Origin: Loktanella sp. IMCC34160
Lineage (GTDB): Bacteria; Pseudomonadota; Alphaproteobacteria; Rhodobacterales; Rhodobacteraceae
Reading direction: 5' to 3'
Length of the DNA stretch: 64,000 nucleotides
Assembly: GCF_004145845.1 (NCBI RefSeq)
Contig: NZ_SELP01000006.1
Coordinates: 62,001-126,000 of the forward strand
This document shows, piece by piece, positions 25,103-34,376 of the stretch. The notes below the pieces were generated by a model. The model ran no database searches. It worked only from the letters and a program-made list of their open reading frames with translations, and was not told where the DNA came from. The stretch's first letter is position 1. Every line of letters begins with the position of its first letter. A program made the translations under genes and the position numbers.

Positions 25103-26941
25103 ATGACGACTGGAAATACGACTGACACCCTTCCCAGGCTGATTTATGGGACCACCGTCGATGCGGATGTATGGGAAGATCTACTTCGTCCGGTGTCCCA
25201 TTTGACCGAACTTCTCGCCGAGAACGAGACGAACCCCATCGCTGGAATGATCGATGGGGCGGCCAATATAGATACTGTATTGGGGCATATCGAACAGGCA
25301 ACAAAAGTTCATCGACAAAATGCTGACCTACAAGGAGGCAGGCCAGTTTCTTGAACAAAGCCTTTCCCATTTTGCCTTTGGACTGGCCTAATTCAGTGAC
25401 GAGGGCGAGATCATGTGGTCGAGCTCTGAGATGTCGCGGCTCTGCGCTGACCTCGGGGATTCTGACTGCCCAAGTCAACTGGAGTTGGTGGATTGGGAAA
25501 CCGGGGAAACGGCAACAACCAAATCTTGGGTGAAGCGCTGCAAAACCGCGACCAAGACCCAGCATCTGAGGCTGGTCAACAGTGACAATCTAATTCAGCT
25601 GCTCCTTTTCCCGCGGCAGGTCGCGGAGCGCTACGGGTCGCCAGTTCGGGCGGTTGCCGCGCTCATGTTTATTGATCCCACCAAATCCGATGCCCTGAAC
25701 AGTTTTTCGACCATCTACTCCCTCAGCCCCCGCGAGACCGACCTGCTCCGCCACATGTTGCAGCGGCGGGATGTGCGGCAAGCTGCGGTGGAGATCGGCG
25801 TCACCTATGAAACGGGGCGCACCTACTTGAAACGCATTTATGAAAAGACAGGATGCGCCAATCAGGCTGAGTTCAATTCCCGCATCTTGAGTACGCCGTT
25901 CGCTCTGCTGCGCGACAGACGTGAAGCGGGTTCCCATCGGGATGTGAGGCGGATGTTCATCTTGTCCGATCGCCGGAAGATGGAGGCCATTGTTCTTGGC
26001 CCCAAGAGTGGCAGTCCAGTGGTGTTCTTCCAGGGCAATGTCGAGGCCTCGCTTAATGTTGTGGACGACACGAAGGACATTGAGGCGGTACCTGACCGGA
26101 TGCATATCCACCTGATCATCCCTCAGTGGGCAGGGACCGACCGATCCGAAGCTGTGCCCGACAGCTATCGTTGCCCGGACTTTGTGCGGGATGTCGTCGA
26201 GATTGCGAATCAACTATCGGTCTGCAGGTTTGCGACAGTCGCAAAGGGGTTCGCCACCGACAGCGCCCTTCGGTTTGCCTATGACTTTCCGGATCGGGTG
26301 ACAAAGGTGGTTCTGGCGTCTGCATATAATTCCAACACCGCCCATGCCTACTATTGTGAAGAGACCAGCACCTTCGATCGACTGTCCAACCACCTTGTTC
26401 GCAAGCCGCCGCGTGTCGGGCGTGCAGCCAACGGTTTGATGTGGCGGCAGGTGGCGCAGGACCCAGCCAAGATCGCTTCCGTCCTGGCTCGCTCTGCAAC
26501 TTGTGAAGCCGACAGAAAGCTTCTGGAGGATCCCAGGTTGTTCGAGGCGGAAAGATCCCTGATCACTCGCCGCTTTGCCCAAGGTTACGAAGGTCAGGTA
26601 CACCAAGCGTTGGATCGGATCCAGCCGGTTACGGTTCCACTGGAGCATATTCAACAGGACGTCGAGATCTATCAATGCGACAAGGAACGCGTCACCCCGC
26701 TCTCAGGTGCGCGACTGCTTGCCGACGCACTTCCGCACGGCAGGTTGCACGTTCTGCATGGCGCCGGCCATCATCATATCCATCAAAATTGGCCCTGCTA
26801 CTTGCCCGGGCGGCCGGGCGCCCCGTCACTGCACCGAAGGCCTTCCCCGCAACCCGGCACCCGAAGCGATTGCATAACTTCAGTCAGTCTATAGCTATTT
26901 TTAGCACAATCGTGGATTTCACTCCCATTTGGGGACTGTGA
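25103..26941 (+). pseudogene. LuxR-type regulator with C-terminal alpha/beta-hydrolase domain, decayed copy
   Basis: It aligns end to end with the intact 609-residue paralogue at 34377-36206. Three lesions are visible: a frameshift near 25310, a TAA at about 25388 (GLA-stop-FSDEGE where the paralogue has GLAFFDDEGE), and a frameshift near 26798 that scrambles the last ~40 residues. The middle is well kept: helix-turn-helix SPRETDLLRHMLQRRDVRQA through GVTYETGRTYLKRIYEKTG, then the hydrolase-like part. The frame from 25413 is long and could still make a helix-turn-helix plus hydrolase fragment. Confidence 0.8.
26922..26936. repeat. 15-bp repeat upstream of RTX gene 1 (pairs with 28983-28997)
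   Basis: CTCCCATTTGGGGAC, itself partly palindromic (CCC-N5-GGG). It recurs in inverted orientation after the RTX gene, so the pair brackets 27219-28757. It could be a regulator operator or a leftover of the duplication. Confidence 0.5.
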
Positions 26942-27218
26942 ATCAGGAGCAGGGCAAATACCCAGCATCCGGGGGCTTCACAGGTCGGTGATCAGCCGGC
27001 TTCCGGAGCAAAAGTCTGCGATGCGAACGGTTGGAAAACTGACGTATTTCCGGGAAGGGCAGGGGCAGAGCTCGGCTGCGCCCTGCCCTTCGTGGTCACA
27101 GCGTTTGTCGTATGCTTTGGCGTGAGGTGGGGCGGTTAGACCGCGCCCAAATCGTGGCCATTTGCCTGACCGACCACTCAATGACTGCTCCACTTGTTGA
27201 AGGAAGAGGGTGGCAGCG

Positions 27219-28757
27219 ATGATCGGTTATCTTGTTGATCTTGGGACTAACTGTGAGGTCGACCGGGGAGACAGCATCTCCACGGTACAGGTGACGTTTA
27301 CCGAAGACTCGCTGTTGGGAACGGGTGCCTGGCTTTGGACCGGCACCGCCGGGACCGGGTCGACTTATCTGCGCTATGGTAGTTACCACCTCGGGTCGGA
27401 CGGCAGTACCTACGTCATCCCGGATGCCGATTTCCCAACGAGCGGCACTGCTACCGCTTATTATGGTCCCTATGATATCGTCGGCACCTTCGGAGCGGAC
27501 AAACTCGTCGGTACGACGGGCGACGATCTGATCAATGGGCGCGGCGGTGACGACACCCTGTTTGGTGGTGAGGGACGGGACGCCATCGACGGTGGCTTTG
27601 GCGATGACATCGTGTACGTGGATGGCGGCGATGACGTCATAGACAGTGACGCTGGCCATGACACGGTCTATGGCGGCGCTGGGAATGACAATCTCAGATC
27701 GGGTGACGGTGATGACGTCGTTTATGGTGGCGCCGGCAACGAGGAAAACTCCCTTGGGAGCTCCGGCGGCACCAACACGGTTTTCGGCGACGCGGGCAAT
27801 GACAGCGTCTGGGTCGGCACCGGAAACGATATCGTCTATGGCGGCCTGGGCAACGACACGATCACCTTTGCCGAAGGTGACGTGGTTCTGGGCGATGGGG
27901 GCGACGATACCTTCCTCCTCGAGAATCTGGGCGAACCGGCCAACGGCACGATCACCGTCACGGGCGGGAATGATGCAGAGACCCTGGGCGGGGGCGACAC
28001 GCTGCAGTTGGGTGACCTGGCGGATCTGTCGACGCTGAACATCACCAGCACTACGACCAACGCCAGCGGCAACACCTCATATTCCGGGTCGGTCACGCTG
28101 GATGACGGCACGACGCTCAACTTCAGCGAGATCGAGAGCATTGTCTGTTTCACCCGCGGCACTCTGATCAAGACCATCGACGGTGAGCGCCTGATTCAGG
28201 ACCTGAGGCCGGGGGACTGGGTTCTGACCTACGACCGGGGCTACCAGCCGCTGCGCTGGATCGGATCGACCCGTGTTGCCGCGTTTGGAAAGTTTGCCCC
28301 GATCCGTTTCGCCCGTGGGGTGCTGGGCAATGACCGACCCCTCCTCGTGTCGCCGCAGATCAGGATGCTGCTCAGCGGCTGGCGGGCCGAACTCTATACC
28401 GGCAAGACCGAGGTTCTGGTCCCGGCGCTCCACCTGGTGAACGACAGCACGATCACCCGGCTGATCGGCGGAGAGGTGGACTATTTCCACATGCTGTTCG
28501 ACCAGCACGAACTGGTGTTCAGCAACGGTTGCGTCTCGGAAAGCTTTCACCCCGGAGAACAGAGCTGGTCAGCGCTCTGCGAAGAGGCCCGGCAGGAAAC
28601 CTTCGACCTGTTTCCGGACCCGATCAGCTCTGGCTTCAACGCCTTCGGCGACGCGGCCCGCTATTCGGTGAAACGGAACGAGGCGCACTGCCTGGCCGAG
28701 GATCTTGACACCTTGGCGGCGGAATCGGGCGAAGATGCGCGGGCATATGTCGCCTGA
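27219..28757 (+). CDS. RTX calcium-binding repeat protein with C-terminal Hint domain, copy 1
   Basis: 512 residues. Residues ~90-230 hold repeated GGxGxDxxx nonapeptides (GGEGRDAID, GGAGNDNLR, GGLGNDTIT) that bind Ca2+, usually in type I secreted proteins. A beta-rich block follows, and a 203-residue Hint (hedgehog/intein-like) domain starts at Cys310 (CFTRGTLIKTIDGER). The conserved SPQH motif is SPQI here, so a catalytic His is lost. The start at 27219 follows AGGAAGAGGG. It is paralogous to 30634-33756 but has far fewer repeats. It would lie downstream of the decayed regulator. Confidence 0.87.
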   Translation: MIGYLVDLGTNCEVDRGDSISTVQVTFTEDSLLGTGAWLWTGTAGTGSTYLRYGSYHLGSDGSTYVIPDADFPTSGTATAYYGPYDIVGTFGADKLVGTTGDDLINGRGGDDTLFGGEGRDAIDGGFGDDIVYVDGGDDVIDSDAGHDTVYGGAGNDNLRSGDGDDVVYGGAGNEENSLGSSGGTNTVFGDAGNDSVWVGTGNDIVYGGLGNDTITFAEGDVVLGDGGDDTFLLENLGEPANGTITVTGGNDAETLGGGDTLQLGDLADLSTLNITSTTTNASGNTSYSGSVTLDDGTTLNFSEIESIVCFTRGTLIKTIDGERLIQDLRPGDWVLTYDRGYQPLRWIGSTRVAAFGKFAPIRFARGVLGNDRPLLVSPQIRMLLSGWRAELYTGKTEVLVPALHLVNDSTITRLIGGEVDYFHMLFDQHELVFSNGCVSESFHPGEQSWSALCEEARQETFDLFPDPISSGFNAFGDAARYSVKRNEAHCLAEDLDTLAAESGEDARAYVA

Positions 28758-28790
28758 AGCCAAAACCCCGGGACCAGGTGATCACGCGAC

Positions 28791-28967
28791 ATGACGACCC
28801 AAACCACCCTCCTGCACAACGGCTTGCTGGTCCTGAGTGCACAGGGAGAGCTGTTTAACCACGTGGCAACCAATGGCCTCATATGGAGCGGGGAAGGCGA
28901 CGGGTCTGGGTGGGTCGCAAGCCGAACCGGTCGCATCCGGCGTCTTATTGGAATCTCAAAAAAGTAG
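28791..28967 (+). CDS. Small hypothetical protein after RTX gene 1
   Basis: A 58-residue frame from ATG 28791, 33 bp after the RTX stop, starting MTTQTTLLHNGLLVLSAQGE and ending GRIRRLIGISKK. No family recognised. It may be a small co-transcribed protein or chance. Confidence 0.3.
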   Translation: MTTQTTLLHNGLLVLSAQGELFNHVATNGLIWSGEGDGSGWVASRTGRIRRLIGISKK

Positions 28968-28982
28968 AAAAATTAAGGTGAT

Positions 28983-28997
28983 GTCCCCAAATGGGAG
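28983..28997. repeat. 15-bp repeat downstream of RTX gene 1 (inverted partner of 26922-26936)
   Basis: GTCCCCAAATGGGAG, the exact reverse complement of 26922-26936. The two copies are ~2.05 kb apart. Confidence 0.5.
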
Positions 28998-29723
28998 CAT
29001 CCCGAATTACGCTTTCCTTTATGAAGACCACAGGCAGACACCGCCTTTGCGCCCCCCACTCTCTGGCGCAGAGGTGCCTATAGGGATGGGTTGACGCACC
29101 ACTTCAATCCATCCCTTCCCACAGCAGAATCGTGTCTTGTGGTCAGTCGGTCCCGGCAGAAGAACCGGGTTGGTCAAATCCATTCCATCGCCGATACCGC
29201 ACCTTGCCTCAAACTGTGATGGCTCGACCAGACGGCCGGACACAGGGCACCTAAGGAACGGAGCAAACCCCTGAGAAGGTGAGCCGACCGCCCATTTGTC
29301 TGCATGCCCGATGGAGCGTTCTTGTTAGCAAACTAACGATACCGGACCTGCGAACTTGTTTTCGAATGCCGGGCCAAGGATGACGCAGGCTTCGCATGAT
29401 CTAAGCACTCGGCGCGCAGTCGATCCGGCTGACGGCCATGAAACCATGCACTAAACCCCCCGCAGAAAGCCAGTTTTGCACATTCTGGCTGATGGTTTGC
29501 GCGGGATCTTGGATTAGAGCCCGTCGAAGGGATTGTGCCAGAAATCGATTTCGTTCAACTGCGCATTCCTGCGGCGCACATTCGGGGTAACGCCCAGCGG
29601 AAGCCCGGCCGCCGCGGCAAATGGCAAGGCTTTTGCCACACGGAAATCAGCTTAGCTGATCCCATCGCCCAAAAGCTATTCCCGGCTTTCCAAATGTCTA
29701 TCTACGATCGGCAAATGCTCTGA
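28998..29723. other. Gene-poor stretch
   Basis: About 725 bases without a recognisable gene. A 62-codon frame at 29535-29723 (MPEIDFVQLRIPAAHIRGNA...) has no family resemblance. Confidence 0.4.
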
Positions 29724-30045
29724 TCAGTCTTCCAGACCATGTTCAATCTCGGCCTCGGGTCGCCGATTTTCGTCGAACATCGGCATGATGACCCGGCTGA
29801 AGTAAGCGGGATCCGTGGCCTTGTTCAAATGGTGGGTGGCCCAGCTGATCCAGCCGATCATCTCGGGTTGATCCTCGCCGTGCCGCCAAGAGTCGGACCC
29901 TGTGAGCATCGACAAACGGCAGATGATGGCATCAGTCTCCCAAGCGGTATGCGCTCTTCTTCAACCAAAACTGGATAGCAGCCGTTGGGGTTCAAACAGG
30001 GATAGGCCGCCTTTACTTCAGGAGCCATCGTGTAGCCCAGAACGT
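29724..30045 (-). pseudogene. Glutathione S-transferase relic
   Basis: On the minus strand LNPNGCYPVLVEEERIPL continues, after a single-base deletion (TTGG for TTTGG), as WETDAIICRLSMLTGSDSW and EMIGWISWATHHLNKA. This is the glutathione-site core (NPNG-x-P-V-L, then E-S/T-D-A-I) and the start of the helical C-domain of a GST. The thioredoxin-fold N-terminus upstream is not recognisable, so only ~100 residues survive. Confidence 0.6.
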
Positions 30046-30294
30046 AGCTTACGTCAGTGTCCGATTTTCTGGGAGTAGCTCTCCGGGTGTGGGTTTGGGC
30101 AGGATATCTCCTCCACTCAGAACGAAGGGCGTAGGTCATGCAAGTTCGTCATCTTGCCTCGACCGGGATCGCCACACCTGCGACGTCACCACTCTCAAGT
30201 GCGCATCAGCCCATGTGCCACGTTCTTTAGCCGGGTCCAGCCCACTAATAAGCCATCGGCAACCGCCCTTCCGCGCCAGTGTAGCACAGGCTGT

Positions 30295-30573
30295 CTATAC
30301 CGCGCACAGGAGGGCGGCGGCCCGGAACGGTTTCTTAGTAATGTCGCGCTCCTCCGTCACCCTGACCAGCTTGAGCTTGAGGCACCGGTTCTTGGCCTCG
30401 TGGTCAATGCCGGGCTACTTCGGCACAGGACCGCCGAACCGCTTCTTCCACTTTTACAGAGAATGCGTGCCTTTGCCCAACCGCCGAGAAGCCTCCCGAA
30501 CCGGATACCCCTGAACTGTGATCTGATGCACCGCATCTCGCTTGAACTCGTTGCCATAATTGCTTTTCCGCAT
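30295..30573 (-). pseudogene. IS3-family transposase OrfA relic
   Basis: From ATG 30573: MRKSNYGNEFKRDAVHQITV, GYPVREASRRLG, SL-stop-KWKKRFGGPVPK-stop-PG, ending RVTEERDITKK. This is the OrfA of an ISRso/IS911-like element with two internal stops. OrfB is absent. Confidence 0.75.
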
Positions 30574-30633
30574 GTCGGCCCCCTTGCTTCAAAATTAGAG
30601 GGAAGGCGTCTACAAATCTAAGGGAACCTCAGA

Positions 30634-33600
30634 CTAGGCCGCGTAAGATGGTGCGCTTGTTTTCTTTTGCTGTTCATCGGCGGCCAGTGATTGGGAAAGG
30701 CAATATGCCTCGGTCTTGCACACTGAGTAGCGTGCCGAGCTGCCATAAGATGCAAAAACCGTTTGCTCCAAATCCGGAAAGAGCGTCAGGATTTCTGCAC
30801 GTGCTGCTTCACACAGGGCCGACCAGCCCTGTTCACCTGGGTGGAAGCTTTCCGAAATGCATCCATTGGAGAAGACCAGCTCGTGCTGATCGAACAACAT
30901 GTGAAAATATTCGATCTCTCCTCCTTCTTGTCTAGTGATCGTGGTGCCGTTCACGAGATGAACTGCAGGGACCAACACTTCGGCTTCACCGGCGATCAAT
31001 TCAGCAGCCCAACCACACATGAACATGCGATGTTGGGGTGAAACGAAGATCGGCCGATCGTTGCCCAAAACACCGGTTTCGAAGCGGATCGGGGCGAGTT
31101 TTCCGACAGCCAGTACCGTAGATGAGCCGACCCAACGCAGGGTCTGGAAACCACGATCGACAGTCAGGACCCGCATACCGGGTCGAAGATCCTCGATCCG
31201 AACCTCGCCTTCGATTGTCTTAATATAGGTACCACGTGCAAAACAGACGATATTCTCGATTTGCGAGAAGTTGAGTGTGGTTCCGTCATCCAGTGTAACT
31301 GTGCCGGTATAGCTGGTGTTGCCGCTTCCATTCACGGTTGTGTCGGTGATATTAAGAGTCGAAAGATCAGCAAGATCCCCCAATTGCAACGTATCGCCGC
31401 CACCTGCGGTTTCGCCAAGATTACCGCCGGTTACCGTGATGGTGCCATTCCCGGTTTCCCCGAGATTTTCGAGTGTGAAGAGGTCGTCACCATCCCCACC
31501 ATCAGCAGTGTCGCCTTGGGCGAAATGCAAGGTGTCATTGCCGGTATCGCCGCTTATTGTGTCCGTGCCTAAACCGCCCGAGAGGTCATCGTTGCCATCA
31601 CCGCCAAAAATTTCGTCGTTTCCATCGCCACCAGCGATGGTATCGTCCCCGAAATTGCCAATGATGGTGTCATTGCCTGCACCACCATCGACGCTATCGG
31701 CCGATTGATCCGCACCAGAGAGGGTGTAGGTATAGATCGTGTCGTTCCCAGCGCCACCGTAGATGATGTCCGAGTCAGCGCCCCCGAAAATGCGGTCATC
31801 GCCATCGCCGCCATAGATCAGGTCGTTGAGATCGCCGCCATAGACAGTGTCGTTCCCCGTTCCAGCATAAATAGAATCGTTACCCGCACCGCCTTCAATC
31901 CCGTCGTCACCCGCCCCGCCGTAAAGGGTGTCGTTGCCCATATCCCCAATGAGCCAGTCATTTCCAGAACCGCCAATGACGGTGTCATTTCCGCCGCCAG
32001 CACTCAGGTCCATCCCCGTCAGGTCAGCGGAGGCATCAATGTAGTCGCTTCCAAAGCTCGTGTAGATCGCTTCGACCTGATAAAAAGTAGCGGTTCCGGT
32101 CGAATCCGAGATGGTGCCCTGACCGCTGCCAGACAGGACCACGGTCTTATCTGTGGTAGACGAATAGGGGGTGTCGATAATGTCAAGATCGTTGCCGCCC
32201 TCACCGCCAAAGAATACCTCTCCGTTGAACATGCCGTCGACAAGAACCAGACGGTCCGAATCATTGCCGCCATAGAAGGTGTCATTTCCGGCCGAAGCCA
32301 TCAGCGTATCGTTGCCAGTACCACCATAGACGGTATCATTGCCCGCGCCGGCGCTGATCGTGTCGTTCCCTGCGCCTGCGTCGATCAAGTCGTCATTGCC
32401 GCTGTGCCCGGAAAGAATTGCGTCGTTGTTGTCGACTTTGTCGCCCTGGGGGTCGCCTGTATAGGACGTATTGATAAAGTCGTTGCCTGTCGTGCCCGAA
32501 ACGGTTCCGTTCAGGGTCGAATAGGGCGGCGGCAAAAGCAGGTTTTCGATCTCGGTGAAATTGATAGTGGTCCAGCCACTCGAGCTCTGGACTTGGACAG
32601 AGCCGGATGTTGAATCCCCGTCCGCATCAGTGGTTTGCACCAGATTTCTGTACGAAATGAAGGCGGTTAGGTCCAGGGTATCATTGTCGGTCGTGCCAGC
32701 GGTTCCACCATCGACGGTGATTGTGCTGGTGAGTGACCCAAATCCGTCAGGGGTATTCGCGCTGATATCGATTGTGTCTGAATCGTCGCCGCCATAGATG
32801 ACATCGCCGGACCCGCCATAAATCAGATCATTCCCGGCATCCCCATACAGGGTGTCGTTGCCGTTGCTCCCTGTGATCGTGTCATGACCGGCGCCGCCAT
32901 AAATCAGGTCGTTGCCAGCGCCGCCGTACAATTTATCGCTATAGGTGCCGGACCCGCCATAGATCGTATCGTTCCCTGTCCCGCCATAAATCGTGTCGCT
33001 GCCAATTCCGCCGTCCAGCGTGTCGTTACCTGCGCCACCATCTACGTAGTCGCTGCCTGACCCTGCATAGACGCGGTCGTTGCCGCCATATGCGTATATA
33101 CGGTCGTTCAGACCATCTGCGCCGTCGACGACATCGCCTTCAGGGTCACCGGTATAGTTAATATCAATAAGGTCCGCACCCGAGGTGCCTTCCACAGTGC
33201 CGTCAGGTGCCACATAGAGGGGGGGCAGAAGCAGGTTTTCGATTTCCACATAGGTCAACCGGATCCAGTTTCCATTCTGGTCGAGCACCTCGATAACGCT
33301 CGATGTCGAATTGCCATCCGCATCGACCGAGGCAGTGACTGATCCGAAGGGCCGATAGGCAACATATGAACGCAGATCGAGTGTGTCATAGTCACCGTTG
33401 CCAGTATCGCCACCAATGAAGCGGACGCCTGTTGTCCGCGTCGTATCCGGCTGGAGCGAATATGCATCGGCGATCATGATGTCGTTGCCGTCACCGGCAT
33501 AGATATCGTCGCCACTACCGCCATAGATGGTGTCGTCGCCGGCGCCACCATAAATGTAGTCGATATTGTTTCCACCGACTATATAGTCATTTCCACTCCC

Positions 33601-33756
33601 CCCAGTAAGGGTGTCATTTCCGTCCCCGCCAAAGATCGAGTGATTGCCACCGTAGAACTGAATTGTGTCGTTGCCAGCGCCGCCATACGCGACATGGTTT
33701 CCGGTTGCGCCATCAATGATCACGTCGTTGCCGCTTGTCCCAGTATAAGTGGTCAT
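30634..33756 (-). CDS. RTX calcium-binding repeat protein with C-terminal Hint domain, copy 2 (large)
   Basis: 1040 residues. Clusters of GGxGxDxxx nonapeptides run from residue ~20 to ~800, e.g. GGAGNDTIYGGSGDDIYAG. A ~110-residue block ending EIENLLLPP...YTGDP occurs twice (about 105-215 and 345-455). The 203-residue Hint domain starts at Cys838 (CFARGTYIKTIEGEV) and keeps the SPQH motif. There is no N-terminal signal peptide, as expected for type I secretion, but no secretion genes lie in the window. AAAGGATTCC precedes the start. It is the intact partner of the LuxR-type gene just upstream (34377-36206). Confidence 0.9.
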   Translation of the reverse strand: MTTYTGTSGNDVIIDGATGNHVAYGGAGNDTIQFYGGNHSIFGGDGNDTLTGGSGNDYIVGGNNIDYIYGGAGDDTIYGGSGDDIYAGDGNDIMIADAYSLQPDTTRTTGVRFIGGDTGNGDYDTLDLRSYVAYRPFGSVTASVDADGNSTSSVIEVLDQNGNWIRLTYVEIENLLLPPLYVAPDGTVEGTSGADLIDINYTGDPEGDVVDGADGLNDRIYAYGGNDRVYAGSGSDYVDGGAGNDTLDGGIGSDTIYGGTGNDTIYGGSGTYSDKLYGGAGNDLIYGGAGHDTITGSNGNDTLYGDAGNDLIYGGSGDVIYGGDDSDTIDISANTPDGFGSLTSTITVDGGTAGTTDNDTLDLTAFISYRNLVQTTDADGDSTSGSVQVQSSSGWTTINFTEIENLLLPPPYSTLNGTVSGTTGNDFINTSYTGDPQGDKVDNNDAILSGHSGNDDLIDAGAGNDTISAGAGNDTVYGGTGNDTLMASAGNDTFYGGNDSDRLVLVDGMFNGEVFFGGEGGNDLDIIDTPYSSTTDKTVVLSGSGQGTISDSTGTATFYQVEAIYTSFGSDYIDASADLTGMDLSAGGGNDTVIGGSGNDWLIGDMGNDTLYGGAGDDGIEGGAGNDSIYAGTGNDTVYGGDLNDLIYGGDGDDRIFGGADSDIIYGGAGNDTIYTYTLSGADQSADSVDGGAGNDTIIGNFGDDTIAGGDGNDEIFGGDGNDDLSGGLGTDTISGDTGNDTLHFAQGDTADGGDGDDLFTLENLGETGNGTITVTGGNLGETAGGGDTLQLGDLADLSTLNITDTTVNGSGNTSYTGTVTLDDGTTLNFSQIENIVCFARGTYIKTIEGEVRIEDLRPGMRVLTVDRGFQTLRWVGSSTVLAVGKLAPIRFETGVLGNDRPIFVSPQHRMFMCGWAAELIAGEAEVLVPAVHLVNGTTITRQEGGEIEYFHMLFDQHELVFSNGCISESFHPGEQGWSALCEAARAEILTLFPDLEQTVFASYGSSARYSVCKTEAYCLSQSLAADEQQKKTSAPSYAA

Positions 33757-34376
33757 TTCTGGAATCCTTTCAGATCACATTGGATGGGTTTGGAAGGGAA
33801 GAAAGAGTCGGGCACTTTAGCCAGCTTCCGCCGGCGCAAGGGCCATGGAGCTTCGCCGTGGATTGGAGCACCCAATCCGACCAAAGCGTCCTGTTCGGAC
33901 ATAAACGACATTTACAGCACCCCAGTTTCGAACGGTGAGAAAATGCGTGCTGCAATGCTCCGACGACAGAACCAACCGTTGGCGTAGCCCAAGCGGTGTT
34001 CAAGGCGCAAAAATCCAGCTTTCCGAAAACCTTTGAAAGGCTCGGGCGGAAAATGGCACAACAGATCCCACAGACAGGCAGCTAGAGTTCGCAGCGAACT
34101 CCTTGAACCATATGGTCGGCGACGAAGCGCGGCGGCTCCATCAGCAATCGAAAACAGAATTTGCAACAAACATTGACTCCAAACATCGACAATTTGTCGA
34201 AAATTGAAGCCCCCACATCGTTTGGAATATGCTGCCGCCATCCTGGCGAAAACCCACAACTGGGGGGGGTGAGGCAGGTATTCCTGTTTGTTATCGGACT
34301 TTTAACAACCAATGATTGCGCCATCTTGGGTCAGACCCATCAAGAAATGAGCTTCCCGTCCCGGCGCCGCTCTAGG
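33757..34376. other. Leader region of RTX gene 2
   Basis: About 620 bases without a gene. A CCC/GGG dyad-like run (ACCCACAACTGGGGGGGG, 34252-34269) lies ~500 bp upstream of the RTX start and resembles the C-run/G-run sites at 26922 and 36391. Confidence 0.4.

Noticed and set aside
30634-33756. Regularly repeated short sequences that could suggest a CRISPR or tandem-repeat array
   Set aside because: They are codons for RTX nonapeptides; the units are degenerate, in frame and lack unique spacers.
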